64,000 bases of DNA from Limnephilus marmoratus (GCA_917880885.1 OU862910.1:17062710-17126709), one strand, 5' to 3'. Shown: positions 21,301-36,300, counted from the stretch's first letter. A program made the numbers and translations. Notes: generated by a model from the letters alone, not told the origin.

Positions 21301-24300
21301 ATTATTATTTGTTTACTGAAGAAGATCAGTCGGTAGCTTATTTTTATTTCTAGGTTCAAATGTTGAAGCGAGAGAGTATATGTATTCCGATAATCTTGAA
21401 ATACGTACATATGAAAAGATATTTTATTTAATTTATTGGGGGGGCTAGAATTACAATAATCCATGCGCTTGATAGCTGCAAGACGAGTTGTTATCTAGTT
21501 CCTACATAGTTAAGTAAATTGAAATACGTACATATGAAAAGATATTTTATTTAATTTATTGGGGTTCTAGAATTACAATAATCCATGCGCTTGATAGCTG
21601 CAAGACGAGTTGTTATCTAACTCCTACATAGTTAAGTAAATTGAAATACGTGCATATGAAAAGATATTTAATTTAATTTATTGGGGGGCTGGAATTACAA
21701 TAATCCATGCGCTTGATAGCTGCAAGACGAGTTGTTATCTAGCTCCTACGTAGTTAAGTAAATTGAAATATGTGCATATGAAAACATATTTTATTTAATT
21801 TATTGGGGGGCTAGAATTCAAATAATCCATGCGCTTGATAGCTGCAAGACGAGTTGTTATCTAGCTCCTACGTAGTTAAGTAAATTGAAATATGTGCATA
21901 TGAAAACATATTTTATTTAATTTATCGGGGGGCTAGAATTCCAATAATCCATGCGCTTGATAGCTGCAAGACGAGTTGTTATCTAGCTCCAACGTAGTTA
22001 AGTAAATTGAAATATGTGCATATGAAAACATATTTTATTTAATTTATTGGGGGGCTAGAATTACAATAATCCATGCGCTTGATAGCTGCAAGACGAGTTG
22101 TTATCTAGCCTCCTACATAGTTAAGTAAATTCTAAAGTAAAATCCATGCTAATTTGTACAGCGCTCTTGAGGCGATTTTTCGCAAAAACAGCGCTATATA
22201 AGTTGTCCAAATTTATTATTATTATTATAAAATAAAACTTTTCAAAACAAAATACATAATAAACGTTAGTAGTACATGTTAAAACATTTTAAGCAGTCAA
22301 ATTATTCTAATAATCACATTTATGCTGACTGACTGTAACACTAATCACAATACCCTAACTAACACCTGTCTGTAACACTAATCCTGATATATGTTTATTT
22401 AACACTTGTTGCTAAGCAAAATAATAATTTCAAAGTACGTATACACTTACCACTGATTAGAAACGGAATTCCAAAAAAAATCAACCGCATTCACCGAAAA
22501 AAGGGATCTTAAAAGTTAAATTATTTTATTTCTTTCAGAGGTCCCCATTTATCTTTTTAGATACATATACATTGAGATGTCAGTGTTACAAATAACATTC
22601 TCTTAACTCTCCTTATTTTAATATTATTGATGTTGATATTTTAACTTTTCGGGGGGGGTTTGAACCCCCAAAACCCCCCCCCCTGGCTACGCCCATGCTT
22701 TATACCATAAATATACCAATCCTCTTTATACTGATACCATGGATCATTTCAGGTTTAAACAAATAATGTCAGATACTTCAGTAAACTATCACGGAGAGGA
22801 CAAATAAGTTTGATAATATAATATAACAGAGTATCTAATTACAATCAAATTAAAATGTTAATCAAAGTATAAGTCGTTAAAGTAATTTTGTTATTATCAC
22901 CTATTACAACGATAAACAAGAACAGTTTTTATAAGGTTTGTTTATAAATTATAAATTATGTTATGATAAAATATTTGTTAATATTTCTCGCAGTTTATTT
23001 TATCATAGATTTAGGCAAGCAGGTACCTAATTTCAAGAGGTGATTAAATAATATTTAAAAAAAATAATAAACTTCAACATAGATTTATTTTTTTTAAATT
23101 TTGGAAGTAACATCATTCATTTTTTCTTTTTTGAAAAGGGTATAAAAATGGAATATTTTGTTTAGTGCTCACTTCTTAGTTATCTTTCAAGGTGGTAGAG
23201 GGTTTAACTGACGAGTCGGTCGTGATTTCATTTGATATTATTTCGTATAATTTAATTAAGAAATACGAAGGTTATTGTCCGAAACTGGAACATAATTAAC
23301 TAGGCTGCGATCATCGTTATCGTGATGCCCATAAGTGTATTTAATAACACATTTCTAACGTCGTAATTTACACGAAAATAACCGATGGATAATTTCAAAT
23401 CTTAATTGCCAAGTAACAGGCATTTTATGTAAACACATGGAAGTAAAATATCCTAAAGGAAATCAATCTGATAAATAACGAAGATATATTATTCTCGCCT
23501 TGATATACAAGATATTTATGGCTGGATTTGATTTTGGGAGCAAATAAACATTTCGGCTGAATACAGTACCAGGTATTTTGTCTGTCTATACTACAGGAGA
23601 AAAACCAGAAGCTCAAGATCGTAATTTAGATAGATAGATAGAATCTTGTATTTTTGGTCGATCCAAGGAAGGTGAGTTTATGTTTTGTTAATATGTTTTA
23701 TTTGTCCCAATTTATTCTTTATCATGTTATAACAATTTAATAATTTTTTATAGCAATTTGGCCGCCTTAAACGTGTTGGGTTTCGTTTTTTTTACTTTAC
23801 GATTGTTTTACAAGGATTTTAATGTATATTTTCTTTTTCAAAGTCTGTTTGTTCATAACATGTCGTTTTTTTTTTCTCTCATGAGCTTTTGTTATTAACG
23901 AGTTTCATTTGTTTTGAAAATATTTCATTTGTTTAAAAACAATAGAATGTTATCAAGTTGATTATTTTTTTTAGGTTAACTATTTTCAGCTCGTAACGTC
24001 ATTTCTAATTTTTAATCAAGCAAAATTTAATACCTTTTCTTTATGTTTGAATTTTTACGACTGCGTACTATTTATTATATAGGTACTTTCAGGTACTTTC
24101 TAGAATGGATCTTGCCATAATCTCAGGAATAGACTCACAACCAACTAAAGACGAGTGGTACTTAAATGTTTGGAAGGGTTGCCAAGAATTTCCACAACGA
24201 TATTTAAATTTTCAAATTAAAGATAACGAATTGTATCGTCATACAAAAAATGGTATAGCACTGTGTGAGGATACTTCATGGAAATTAGTAGTTCCTCAGG

Positions 24301-27300
24301 AGCGAAGGGCAAATATTGTAGCTGATTCTCATGAGTCAATTCGAGCTTGTCACCCAGGTATTTTTAAAACTTATAAAAAGCTACAACTTCATTACTATTG
24401 GCCAAACATGTATAGAGAGGTAAAACAGTTCATAAACCGATGTACTGTTTGTAAAGCACATAAAATTAGCACGGCTCCACCAAACGGTATTTCTAAAAAC
24501 CCAAAAATAGTCACTAGACCAATGCAAATGTTATCAATAGATTTAGTTGGACCTTTACCTCGTAGTTACTCCGGTCATACCATAATTTTATCATGCGTCG
24601 ATGTTTTTTCTAAATATACTTGGTTATTTCCGCTGCGCAAAGGCACCGCGGGAAGCATTGTTAAAAATTTAGAGGAAAACATCTTCCTTGTACACGGAGT
24701 ACCTAAAACGATAGTCTGTGATAATGGCTCTCAATTCACAAGTAGGGAATTTAAAGAATTACTAAAAAACTATAATATTCAATTACCTTTTTACAATACT
24801 TTATATACGCCACAAAATAACGTTGTTGAAAGATACAACCAAACTTTGGGTACTGCATTGTCAATTTTAGTCGAATCAGATCATCGTAATTGGTCGAAGT
24901 TTCTACCACAAGTTCAATCAGCAATGAACAACACAGTTAATTGCGCTACTAATTTTACACCATATTTTTTAATGCACGGACGGGAGCAAATAATTGACGG
25001 GGATTTGCACCGTAATCTTTTAACAGATGGAGAGACAAATCCTAAGGATGGTACTCTACATAAAATTTATGCAAAAAGATTACAAGGACTGTCCTCTGTT
25101 TATGAGAAAGTCTCTGACGCCCTTCTTAAAGCATACCAAAAGGGAGCTAGTCATTATAACTTACGAAGGAAAAATGTTACATTTCAGGAAGGTGACGTAG
25201 TATGGAGAAAAAATTTTGTGCAATCAAATGCAATAAATTATTTTGCACAAAAATTAGCACCCAGATTTGTTCAAAATGTGGTAATTAAAAAAAAATCCGA
25301 CCTTGTGTATACATTAGCAGACCTTCAAGGTATATTAACCGGCGATTACCATGTGAAGGATATCGTTAAATCGGACGACATACCAGTCTAGTTCGTTTAA
25401 TTCAGTGTCTCAGAGGGTTTGGCCATCCTATCTGAGTCCCGAAAATAATATTAATTTTACGTAAAAAATTCGATGCACAGGAGCTTCAATAAGGCCTGAT
25501 CAACCGATTTGTCGCTGCCTTGCATTTATATAGTTAGTAGTACTATTATATTTACAGTTTTACAACTAAAATATAATAACATTTAAACATTAAATATACA
25601 ATTTTATGTAAAAATGGTCTTTAACAACATTCTATAACACAGGTACAACTCTAGTACTTCGCTCGAGTTCAACCATTATCGTGTATTATTACGGAGTTAT
25701 TAATAATACAACTTATTAATTTACATGTTATGAATGAACAGACAAACTAAAATTTTAATCACGACGTTTTGTATATATGTGTATATGTTTTAATTTTATT
25801 TAACTTAGAATTTTTAAAAAAAGATTTACCACCAAGTATTTATACTTTATTTTCTTTTAAAAATTCTAAGCAATCAGTTTATAATGAACTGTGTACTTTT
25901 ACATTTAATTCTACAATTTTTGTTGTTTAATTAACGGGATTATTCAGAGATCCAAAGATTCGTACCTCTTTGCAACTTGGGTTGTCTTGTTAGTTGAAAA
26001 ATATAAAATTTACATAAAAATGTTAACATTTAATTTCATTTCATATCGTATTTCTTTAAAAAATATATAAAAAATATATAGAGATATAAATATAGTTATA
26101 GATGTGGTTAAGTTAGTTTATATTAGAGCATATCTCCTATGCATTCGAGTATGCAATACGTATTTTTATATTAATTAAAGAGATTAGTTTATTTAATTTA
26201 TAAACTTTTGCTTAAAAAGTGTTTGTTTTCTCTTGGGAAACTGGAATTTGTTTGTTTCAAACAATTTACTAAACAATTTCGACTCCACAAAGCTGGTTGT
26301 CTACCTCAATTATTTGGCACCATTCATTGGCGATGGTTGATGACTTTATGACATTTAAATTATTTAATTTTATATAAATTTTGAATGCTATTTTGTATAT
26401 TTCCTTCTTGGATAGACCAATTGACCTTAGTGAGTTAGTCAGGAAACTCCACGGAGTGAACATTCTTGATATCCTAAAGATGGATTTAAATTCAGTGCAA
26501 AGTGAGAGTTGATTGATCTCCCTAAAAGTGATGCCTATTGAGGCTTAATACCCTGATTTGGGACAGTGACGCTTTAGAGCATAAAGTGATATGACGTTTC
26601 TGAAGGAGTTATGTAAAATTTGTAGAAATAATAATTATAATATTTTTTCTTTCCAGTTTAATGTGTGTTGATTATTAATCATTTAACGATTGTTGTTCAT
26701 GTAACATTTAATTATGTCTATTTTAGGTATTTCAACTATAATAATCAATAATATTGTATTCTAATCCTAAATCAAATTTAATCAATTTTAAATATTTCAA
26801 AAAGTTCATACGAATTATTAATTATATATTATGTTTTATTTATCTTTGAAAAGATTGTTAAATATTATTAATTGCTTTGTTGTTTTTATTTTATAGAAAT
26901 CCTTGGATCGATAAGAGTATCAGATAAGAATAGGTTTCTTTTATAGTTATGTTTGGGGACAAACATTTGCGTGGTCCGGGAGGTAATGTTATGATAAAAT
27001 ATTTGTTAATATTTCTCGCAGTTTATTTTATCATAGATTTAGGCAAGCAGGTACCTAATTTCAAGAGGTGATTAAATAATATTTAAAAAAAATAATAAAC
27101 TTCAACATAGATTTATTTTTTTTAAATTTTGGAAGTAACATCATTCATTTTTTCTTTTTTGAAAAGGGTATAAAAATGGAATATTTTGTTTAGTGCTCAC
27201 TTCTTAGTTATCTTTCAAGGTGGTAGAGGGTTTAACTGACGAGTCGGTCGTGATTTCATTTGATATTATTTCGTATAATTTAATTAAGAAATACGAAGGT

Positions 27301-30300
27301 TATTGTCCGAAACTGGAACATAATTAACTAGGCTGCGATCATCGTTATCGTGATGCCCATAAGTGTATTTAATAACACATTTCTAACGTCGTAATTTACA
27401 CGAAAATAACCGATGGATAATTTCAAATCTTAATTGCCAAGTAACAGGCATTTTATGTAAACACATGGAAGTAAAATATCCTAAAGGAAATCAATCTGAT
27501 AAATAACGAAGATATATTATTCTCGCCTTGATATACAAGATATTTATGGCTGGATTTGATTTTGGGAGCAAATAAACATTTCGGCTGAATACAGTACCAG
27601 GTATTTTGTCTGTCTATACTACAGGAGAAAAACCAGAAGCTCAAGATCGTAATTTAGATAGATAGATAGAATCTTGTATTTTTGGTCGATCCAAGGAAGG
27701 TGAGTTTATGTTCTGTTATTATGTTAATTTGTCCCAGTTTAATTTATTATGTGTTAATAAAATCTTTAATTTAATATATCTTAACAATACTGTTTAATTT
27801 ATTTTAAAATAATCCTTCTAATTTAATCGTATAGTTTACATATCAAAGGCCCTGAGAGTGTTTCATTGCTTTACTATCTGCTAGCCTGGTTAATCAACCA
27901 GTGGCGCCCCTATAAAAATAAAGCTGGCAGATCTTTTATTCTACCCTTTTAACATCATTATTTATTAAACATTACATATTGCGTAACATTTTGACCCACT
28001 CCGGGATCATGTAACAATTACTAACCTTTATTACGCCCTATATTGTAGGTGTTTTTAACGGAACTTGACTATGAGGGTTTACAATAAACTGTGCACACAA
28101 AATTTCAAGATGGGGATTTATAGTTCTATTGTAAATATTCCAATATACTGAATTTAAATTTGGTCACTGACAGATGACGATAAACATTGATTGAGTTATA
28201 TTTATTTCCTAGTCGATGAAGCCTTTCGATAGGCGAGTTTTCGAAGTAATTATTAGTAGGCGCGTTAACAAAATAAGGCGCATTCAATCTTGTATTACGG
28301 GTAGGTACTCGCAGTTGGATTAGTTTGGTTAAATCAAGGGCGTCCAGTCTGCCATTTGAAATATTGAAAAGACAAATTAAATCACTCATTGTACGTCTTG
28401 AAGTTAATTCATTTAATTTTAGTAAGTCCATTAAAAATGTGTAGTTAAGTTCTTCGATTGGAATTCCTAATTTATAGTTTATAAATCTCAGAAACTTATG
28501 TTGCACTCTCTCAATTGTTTGTTGGTGAATCTTATAAAAAGGAGCCCAGATTGTTGAATTGTACTCTAAATGGCTTCTCACTAACCCAGTGAACAGCAAT
28601 TTAAATGAATTAATTATTTTAAAATCTTATCCCACATATAAAGTTTTCCAGCTTAACCTGTTAATCTAGGAATTTAGCTTTGTTTAAGCAGTACAATATG
28701 CAATACAGCGAGTAATTATATATACATATATTTATATTATGTTATTGCGGCTCCATTTTAATTGTCTGTGCCTTGTCTGCCGTGAACTGTGCCGGTAGAT
28801 GTGAATTAACTCAATAATTAAACAGTAATTAACTCCTCTTTCTCAGCACAGGCATATAGTTTCAAAAATATATTTATCCTTTATATGTAGTTCTCACAAT
28901 GTATTCTAAAAAAATATATTGTATTCTAAAAAATAAGTATTGGGCAACTAAATAGTTTTAGAAGCACGAAATGGTAGTTTTAGCTAGTTTGTAATAATGG
29001 GTTTATGCTTATTTAATACTCACGTCAAAGGGCAATGGGGGCAAATAAAAGGCCTCTCTCCGCTGTGGAAGAATCTGTGGGCTTTTAAAGTTCCTTTTGA
29101 TGTGAACGCTCTTCCACAGATATCACAGATATGAGGTTTTTCTTTATAGTGGACGGCTTTGATATGAATTTGCACGGCATGCTTTGATGCAAACCTGTAA
29201 AGAAAAAAAAAATTAAGTCAAAACAATACATTTTGCTTGAAATTAAATATTTATTGATCTTCGACAAGCCGTGATGACAAATCTCTACATACGAGGGCTA
29301 TTCAGAAACTAGGGAACGTTTCCGTCTGACGCCGCTAGGCGCGCGGCGATCACGTATGTTTTGGTGTGCGCGTGCTCGTAGCTTCAGTCGGCATCCAGCC
29401 GTCAGAACGAGAACGTCTCCGCGCTGCCCGTTTTCCCAATATTCCAATTTAAAATGTGTGCTGCAATTTCAAATCCCGCCAGTTGTGAAGTGCGGTCCGT
29501 AATACGGTTTTTGTTAGCAAAAAACGAAAAACCGATAGAAATTCATCGGCAACTGTGCGAAGTGTATGGCAACGACGTAATGAATGAAAGTTCAGTGCGA
29601 AAATGGTGTATCCGGTTTAAAAATGGCCGAACCAACGTGCATGATGAAGAGAGGAGTGGACGCCCGAGCATTGTGACAGACGATCTTCTCGCCAAAGTTG
29701 ATGAGAATAACGAACACAATAACGGAGCTTTCGCTTTGCTTCCCACAAGTTTCACGGACTTTGTTGTTTGAAATTGTGACTCACAAGCTTGGCTACCATA
29801 AATTTTGTGCAAGATGGGTGCCAAAAATGCTTACAGACCTCCATAAAGGTCAGCGAATGGGAGCAGCCTTAACATTTCTTGACGCCTACCACACACATGG
29901 TGATTCTTTACTGGATCGAATCGTAACGGGTGACGAGACGTGGGTGAAGCACGTCAATTGCGAGACAAAATTGCAGTCCATGGAGTGAGGGCACACAAGT
30001 TTCACTTGTTCCCGAAGATGAAGAACTGGCTAGCGACACAGCGTTTTGATGATGACGACGAGCTCTGGGCGTGCGTCACTGAGTGGCTGAGATCGCAGGC
30101 GGCGGATTTCTATGACGAAGGAATTTCGAAGCTTGTCCACCACTACAATAGGTGCCTTAATTTGTTTGGTGACTATGTAGAAAAGTAGCATTTTAGTCAC
30201 TCTTTCAGATGTATATAATAAAATATTTTTCCTGTACCTAGTTTTTGTTTTATTACAAAACGTTCCCTAGTTTCTGAATAGCCCTCGTATTATAAATTAA

Positions 30301-33300
30301 AGTCCCCCGTGTCGTCTGTCTGTCTGTCTGTTCGCGATAAACTCGAAAACTACTGATTGGATTTTCATGCGGTTTTCACCAATAGATAGAGTGTTTCGTG
30401 AGGAAGGTTTAGGTATGTAATTTGTCAAGGATTTGTGTAAATTGGTTGAAACATAATGATAATTGTTAGAAGTGTCGGAAAAAGTCAAGCCGCCTGGGAA
30501 CTTTTATTGAAAACGCTGCCTAATCCTTTTGGGATATAAGAAAACAATGCATGGTGGGATATTCCTCTTTTATAGATCTACAAAAAAGTCCGCGAAGGCA
30601 TATATCTATCTTTTACGGATAGCTTACTATACCCATTCTATCTTCTAAAAAAATGGTCACGTACATTTTTTTTTTTTTTTTTACATTAACTCCACACAGG
30701 AGGCCCTGAGGAAAATAATTTCCCTCAGGGCCTATGTCATCTGGGATGCTGTGTGGAGGGTCTTTTTGAGGAGAGGAAGGAATGAACATTGGTCTTGAAG
30801 AGACCCATGTTGTAGGAAGGAGGAAACACAGAGGCCGGCAAATCATTCCACAGCCGAGCTGTTGAGCACAAGAACGAGTCGAAGAAATGACCCGTTCTCA
30901 TGTGACAAATGTCAACTGTGTACAAATGTTGGGCACGCGTTTGGCGTGTTTCCCGACTATGCACCGGTGCCGAAGGGATCAATGATGCTAGTTCCTCGGA
31001 GCATCTTCCATTGTAATACCGGTAGAACAAGGATAGCATTCCCACCCGACGCCTGTGCTCTAAAGATTGCAATCCGTCTGTTAAGATGGGAGAATCTATC
31101 AAACGGACCGCCCGTTTCTGCACAGAGTCGAGGGTATTTTTCAGGTATTTTGGAGCTCCAGACCAGAGGTGGCTGCCAAATTCAACCGTGGGGCGCACTT
31201 GCGATTTGTACAGGGTTAGCAGTTGTGTACTATTAAAGTATCTGTACAGTACGCCCAGTTTTTGGGAGGCCAACTTTACTCTGGCTTCGATGGAGCCCCC
31301 ATACCTGAGCTGGTCACTTAGGGTTACACCAAGCATATCAATGAAAGAGACTAGATTTTCATTTCGATCCCTTTTAGACGTAATCAGACAAGATTGGGTC
31401 TTTGAAACATTAAATTCAACGAGATTATTTTTACCCCAAGAGAAAACACTCTCGAGGTAACCGTCCATTCTTTGCTTCAAAGCCTTACGAGCTGTTGGAG
31501 TTTGTGAGCCCTTTGGGGGCTTGTCAAACAAAAAGCTATCATGAATGGTACTGTCATCCGCGTAACAATGAATTGGTGCACATGACAAAAGGTCGTTGAT
31601 GTGCAACAAAAACAGAGTCGGAGACAGAACCGATCCCTGCGGGACGCCAGCATTTATCGAGTGTGAGGAAGAGGTGAAACCATCGACTACCGTCTGAATC
31701 GACCTCTCCCTCAAGAAGTCGGCAATCCACGTACACAAGGATGCGGGGAGTCCGTAAGAATGCAGTTTGTTGACAAGTCCTCGGTGCCAAACCCGGTCAA
31801 AGGCCTTGGATATGTCCAGTGCAACCGTTTGGGTCTCACCGAAACGTTCCAGGCATCGCCCCCAAACATGCGTCACATACGCGAGAAGATCAGCGCACGA
31901 GCGCCGGAATCCGTATTGACGGTCGTTAATAATTTTGTTCTTCTCGAGGTATGTGAGCAGTTTGTCATTGATCACACATTCCATCACCTTAGACAGAACT
32001 GATGTGATCGCTATGGGGCGGTAGTTGGCCGGGTTGGAGCGGTCACCCTTCTTTGGAATATTGGCGGTATTTGAAAAATTATTTAGACGGATACAGTATT
32101 AATCCTTATTAAATTAAATAAGTTAGTTACCCCAAGCATTTCATGCACATTATTAAAATCTTTCACACCATCTCGACGTATTATAAATTAAAGTCCTCCG
32201 CGGCATCTGTCTGTCTCTTTGCGATAAACTCAAAGACGGCGGTGGTTATAAAGGTTGGATAACCATCCAGTAGATGACGTTGTGTTTTATTAGCCACAGC
32301 AACGCGTGGCCGGGTCAGCTAGCGAATAATGAAACTGAAAAGTTGGTTTACTTACATTGCTCCACAAATTTCACAGGAATTTATGTACCTCACTTCTTTA
32401 GGGATGTGTTTTTTTTCATGGATGTTCAATAGAAACTTCTTTTCAAAAACTTGATCGCACTGTTGGCATTTATGTTCAATAACAGTATTGTTGGTATGGG
32501 TAGACAGGTGGTGCTTTTTCAAATTTTTCTCTTCGAAAAAAGATTTATCGCATATTGTGCAACTGAAAATAAGCAGCAATTTGTGTTTTCGTTAAAATAT
32601 AGAATATATTATTACATCATTAATAAAATAATGAGAAGAAAAAAAACATACCTGTGGATGATGTTAGTGTCATGTTTCTTTATGTGTTTATAAACAGTTT
32701 GTTTACATGTGAGGTATTTATCACACAAACACAAAATCTTTGGTTTAACTTTATGAATCTGTTTAGTATGTTTTTCTAAAGCAAACCATTGCAGAAACTC
32801 TTCATTGCACATATGGCAAACAAAACTGGAATGTAAAAAAAGAACATGTTGAAGTTTTGAGAATGGAATGTGTTTAATAATAGTAATTGTCAACACAGAA
32901 AGGAACTTCATAAAACTCAACTTACTTGATGAAAGAACGATTAATAGCTGATATTCTTTTCCCTTTTATCGGCACATCAATGATCTCATCAGGCTCAACT
33001 TTTACTTCACTTAAACCAATGTCAGTAGTCACCGGTTTTACTATTTTATTTTCCCGCCTCAGAGAATATTTTTTTGATTTTATCTTTTTGTCCTTCGTTT
33101 TAAGAGTCTTTCTTTTAGATTTTCTTTTAAAACCTAAAAATAAATTATATCATTTAATTAATTTATTATGACCTGATGGTGGAGTCTAGATTACTTTTTC
33201 TTATGACAACAATTTGGGAGGCGGGAATGGGTACCGCCGCCCCGGGGACCTTTATTGGATAACCAACACCTCTGCCATAGTCACCCCAAGTGGTTCGCTA

Positions 33301-36300
33301 CGTTTGGTGATTTGCAGGGGTGCTCGGGTTCAAGGGGTGAGGTTTGTCTAGGTCTTGGAAGTGGATGACCAGGACACACCGAACCCCAGATTCATTCCTA
33401 CCCACCCCTTAACCGGTCCGCAACATAAGCAGATATAAGCGTTAGAAATGGGACAGCAGTCAAGTACAATAAGCGTGTTTATACGTCAGCGCGTGTGTTT
33501 CCATAGAAATCGTTCTAACTCCGTTATTTTTTAATTTATTTATTTAATGAAAAGAACATGGTTTAATGAATTTCTACGCCAATGAAGAGTACTAGCTCTT
33601 GAGCTTGGCATAGGAGTTATTTTACACTATTTCATTTTTATAACGTACATTTTACTTACAGTATACAATAAATCTAAACTATATATAATTCTAATATATA
33701 AACTACTATTATTTCATCTAGTAGTTTTTCTATGTTGTGATGTTAATTTTGATTTGACATGAATTGAAGTTATAACATTTTGATTGGTGATGTTATGGTT
33801 GTTGTTTTTTTTTTAAAGATTAATTTTACTTTTTTCTTGAATGATACAAAATCTGTAATTTTTTTAATTTCTTCAGGAAGACTATTAAAATGTTTTATGC
33901 CTTTGTAAATATAATTATTGTGCATTTGTTGTGTTGAAAACAGAGGGATTTGGATGTTAAATTTATGCCTTAATGATGAGTTGAGTTTAAATTTTTTAGT
34001 TACATTTTCTTTGAATATTTGAAGTATTGAGTCTTTTTTATAGAGGTCTTCAATTTTTGGTACTTGGAAAATTTTGAACAATGATGCTGAAGGGAATGTT
34101 GGTTGTTTTTTTAATATAACTTTAATAATTAGTTTTTGTACCACTTTTACAGGACTTACAATTTTTTCATATGCACCTCCCCATCCGATGATTCCATATT
34201 GAATTAGTGATTGGACTAGTGCGTAATAGACTTTTTTTAGGTTGTTTAATTTGAGAATATTTCTTAATCTAATGAATATATAGATACATTTCCTAATACG
34301 CTTAACCAGTTCACATATGTGTCTGTTCCATTTCATATGTTGGTCTACAATTACACCCAGGTACTTTATTTCGGTTACATGGTTTAATATGGTACATGAA
34401 TTTTTACAGACATCTTTGTTACATTTTTTGTTGTGTATAATTATATTAATGTTGGGATAAGTTTTGGCTTTATTTATTGAGAAAGGAATATAAACTGTTT
34501 TTTTTGCATTGATTGTAAGAAGGTTTGTATCGAACCAGGTTTTTAGGATTTGGATGTCATTATTTGCATTTTCATTTACAATTTTCCAGTCACTACCCTT
34601 AATTATGATAATCGTGTCGTCCGCGTAAGATATAACGGTTCCACTGAGGTTTTGTTTAAAAATATCGTTTACGTACATTAGGGTGTCCCAGGCTATAAGG
34701 GTGAAATTTTTTTTTTCGAATTTCAAAACGCATACCCTCTATTTTTTTTTCATTTGACCCCAAAAACTTAAATATTAAATATTATTGAGATCGGATAACG
34801 ATAACCCGTGCCGACTTGACGTCAAAGTTTAAGTTGAAAAGTTAGTATGGAGCTATAGGGACATTGTAGAGATCATTATTTATATTCAATTAATAAAACA
34901 CATTTATAATATTTATTATGTATTTATGGTAAAAGTCACATTAATAATTAAATTTAATTTTCAAAGTTTGCTTTTTACAATCAGGATATAGGTACGTTTC
35001 TGTGTTCTTGTGCGCAACCTAATAAAAATTGCTTTTACTCCTCTTCAACAGTGATTAAACCATGAAATTCTTGCATTAATTTAACTGCTCTTTCTGCCGT
35101 ATCATTAACTGCTTTCAGTGTCAATAGCTTCCTTTTAGCTTGTTGGAACGAATCATCATTTGACCTTAAAGATGGGCTCTTCTTCAGAAAACTGTCTTCA
35201 ATTTTGAGTCGATTGAATAGAAATAGACGAAGTCATCGATGTTTTTCTCAGAAATTAAAACAGAAGGAACGGTTATCAATCGTATGGTAAACTATAGAAG
35301 AAAATTGAAGCATAATTTACATTTAAGACATATCAAAAATTGGGCCTCAAAGTTCTTCTTTGGATGCAATGTAACGTTTATCGTGGGCTGATGGGTTTTC
35401 TTTAGCTAAGTTAGCAAGCATTTTTACTTTAGTTTCATGATCGACATCATCGTCAAATAAAGACAAAACAGACACTTCATCTGTCAAATACCATAACCAT
35501 CTGTAAAGCCGCTTTTGTCTATTGTTTCGTAAGCTTTCATGGACTTCGAAAAGCATAAGTCCTGATAAGGTGCTTTTACTGCTAAAATGCATTGGAGTCA
35601 GAATTTGACGTAGGATGTCACGATAAACAGAGATACATCCAACAGAGCTGCCTTATCCTTGTTTGAAATTCTGAATTGGGAGCTTAGTAATATTTTAAAC
35701 GAATAAATGGCTCTCGCCATCCACCGACCTTGGTGCATAGCACCTGGAGGCCGAATCTTAATTTTCTTCTCTGTATCTTCACCAAGAGATATTATTGAAA
35801 GCTCAATTAATTCACGATAGTCATCTCTAGCTGTATCTTGTATCCGGGATATTGTTTTAACTTTTGTAGCTTCAGCCCGCTCTCTTCGCATTTCTGTACG
35901 AATTAAATGGATTGAGGACTTGCTTATAGAAAAGTCATCCATGTTATGCCCTAGTGCCTCAATAGTAGCTTCAATTATAAATACAGAATCTCTCACACTT
36001 AACTGACATCTATCTAATGCGGCAACCAACTGCGGAGTTATGAAATTTTTCCGCATACAAGTTTTATCGGGCTGAGAGGAAGGACCACTTAGGTTGGGTC
36101 TATTTTCTTGTAAATCTATTATTTCAGAATCAAAAGATGAGTTTTCTTGTGGTGGTTCATAAGATGATGTCGATGGAGCTAACGATGAAAAATATTTAGC
36201 ACTTCCTCTTTCCTTTTCCTTCTAAGGCCTTCTTTCTTTCCTTAGAAACATTGAGGAGGATTCTTTTTCTGTAAGTTTTTTGTCCACTCTGGCTAAGTGA

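Larger units (their letters stand above)
20408..22697. mobile_element. hAT element, non-coding, with internal 122-bp satellite
   Basis: The left end CACGGGCGTAGCCAGG and the inverted right end CATGGGCGTAGCCAGG match except one base. A perfect 8-bp duplication CTTTATAC flanks it (20400-20407, 22698-22705). Long G (20473-20490) and C runs lie just inside the two ends. The interior has no transposase; it holds a short 17-bp triplet repeat and a 122-bp tandem array. Located in gene C intron 6. Confidence 0.88.
22959..27722 (+). mobile_element. Ty3/Gypsy-type LTR retrotransposon carrying only integrase
   Basis: Two direct repeats of about 736 bp (22959-23694 and 26987-27722) start TGTTATGATAAAATATTTGT and I found no difference between them by eye, marking a recent insertion. 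Beyond 23694/27722 similarity drops quickly but traces persist, so the true 3' border of the repeats is uncertain. The downstream repeat follows a short purine tract (GTCCGGGAGGTAA). Between the repeats the only substantial gene is integrase (24105-25391); gag, protease, reverse transcriptase and RNase H are absent, and 1.6 kb after integrase is non-coding. It lies in gene C intron 6. Confidence 0.85.

Noticed and set aside
21395..22135. CRISPR-like array
   Set aside because: Units are 122-bp head-to-tail copies without unique spacers; a minisatellite. The same holds for the 56-bp (55050) and 74-bp (62830) arrays.
23425..23616. 63-codon ORF repeated identically at 27453-27644
   Set aside because: It lies in both LTRs on the minus strand; identity comes from LTR duplication, and no domain is seen.
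27902..27910. TGGCGCCCC as a definite primer-binding site of a second LTR element
   Set aside because: No gag/pol follows and the LTR border is uncertain; kept only as a remark.
30862..31460. Plus-strand frames of 124 codons, repeated at 56812-57380
   Set aside because: Antisense to LINE F reverse transcriptase in both copies.
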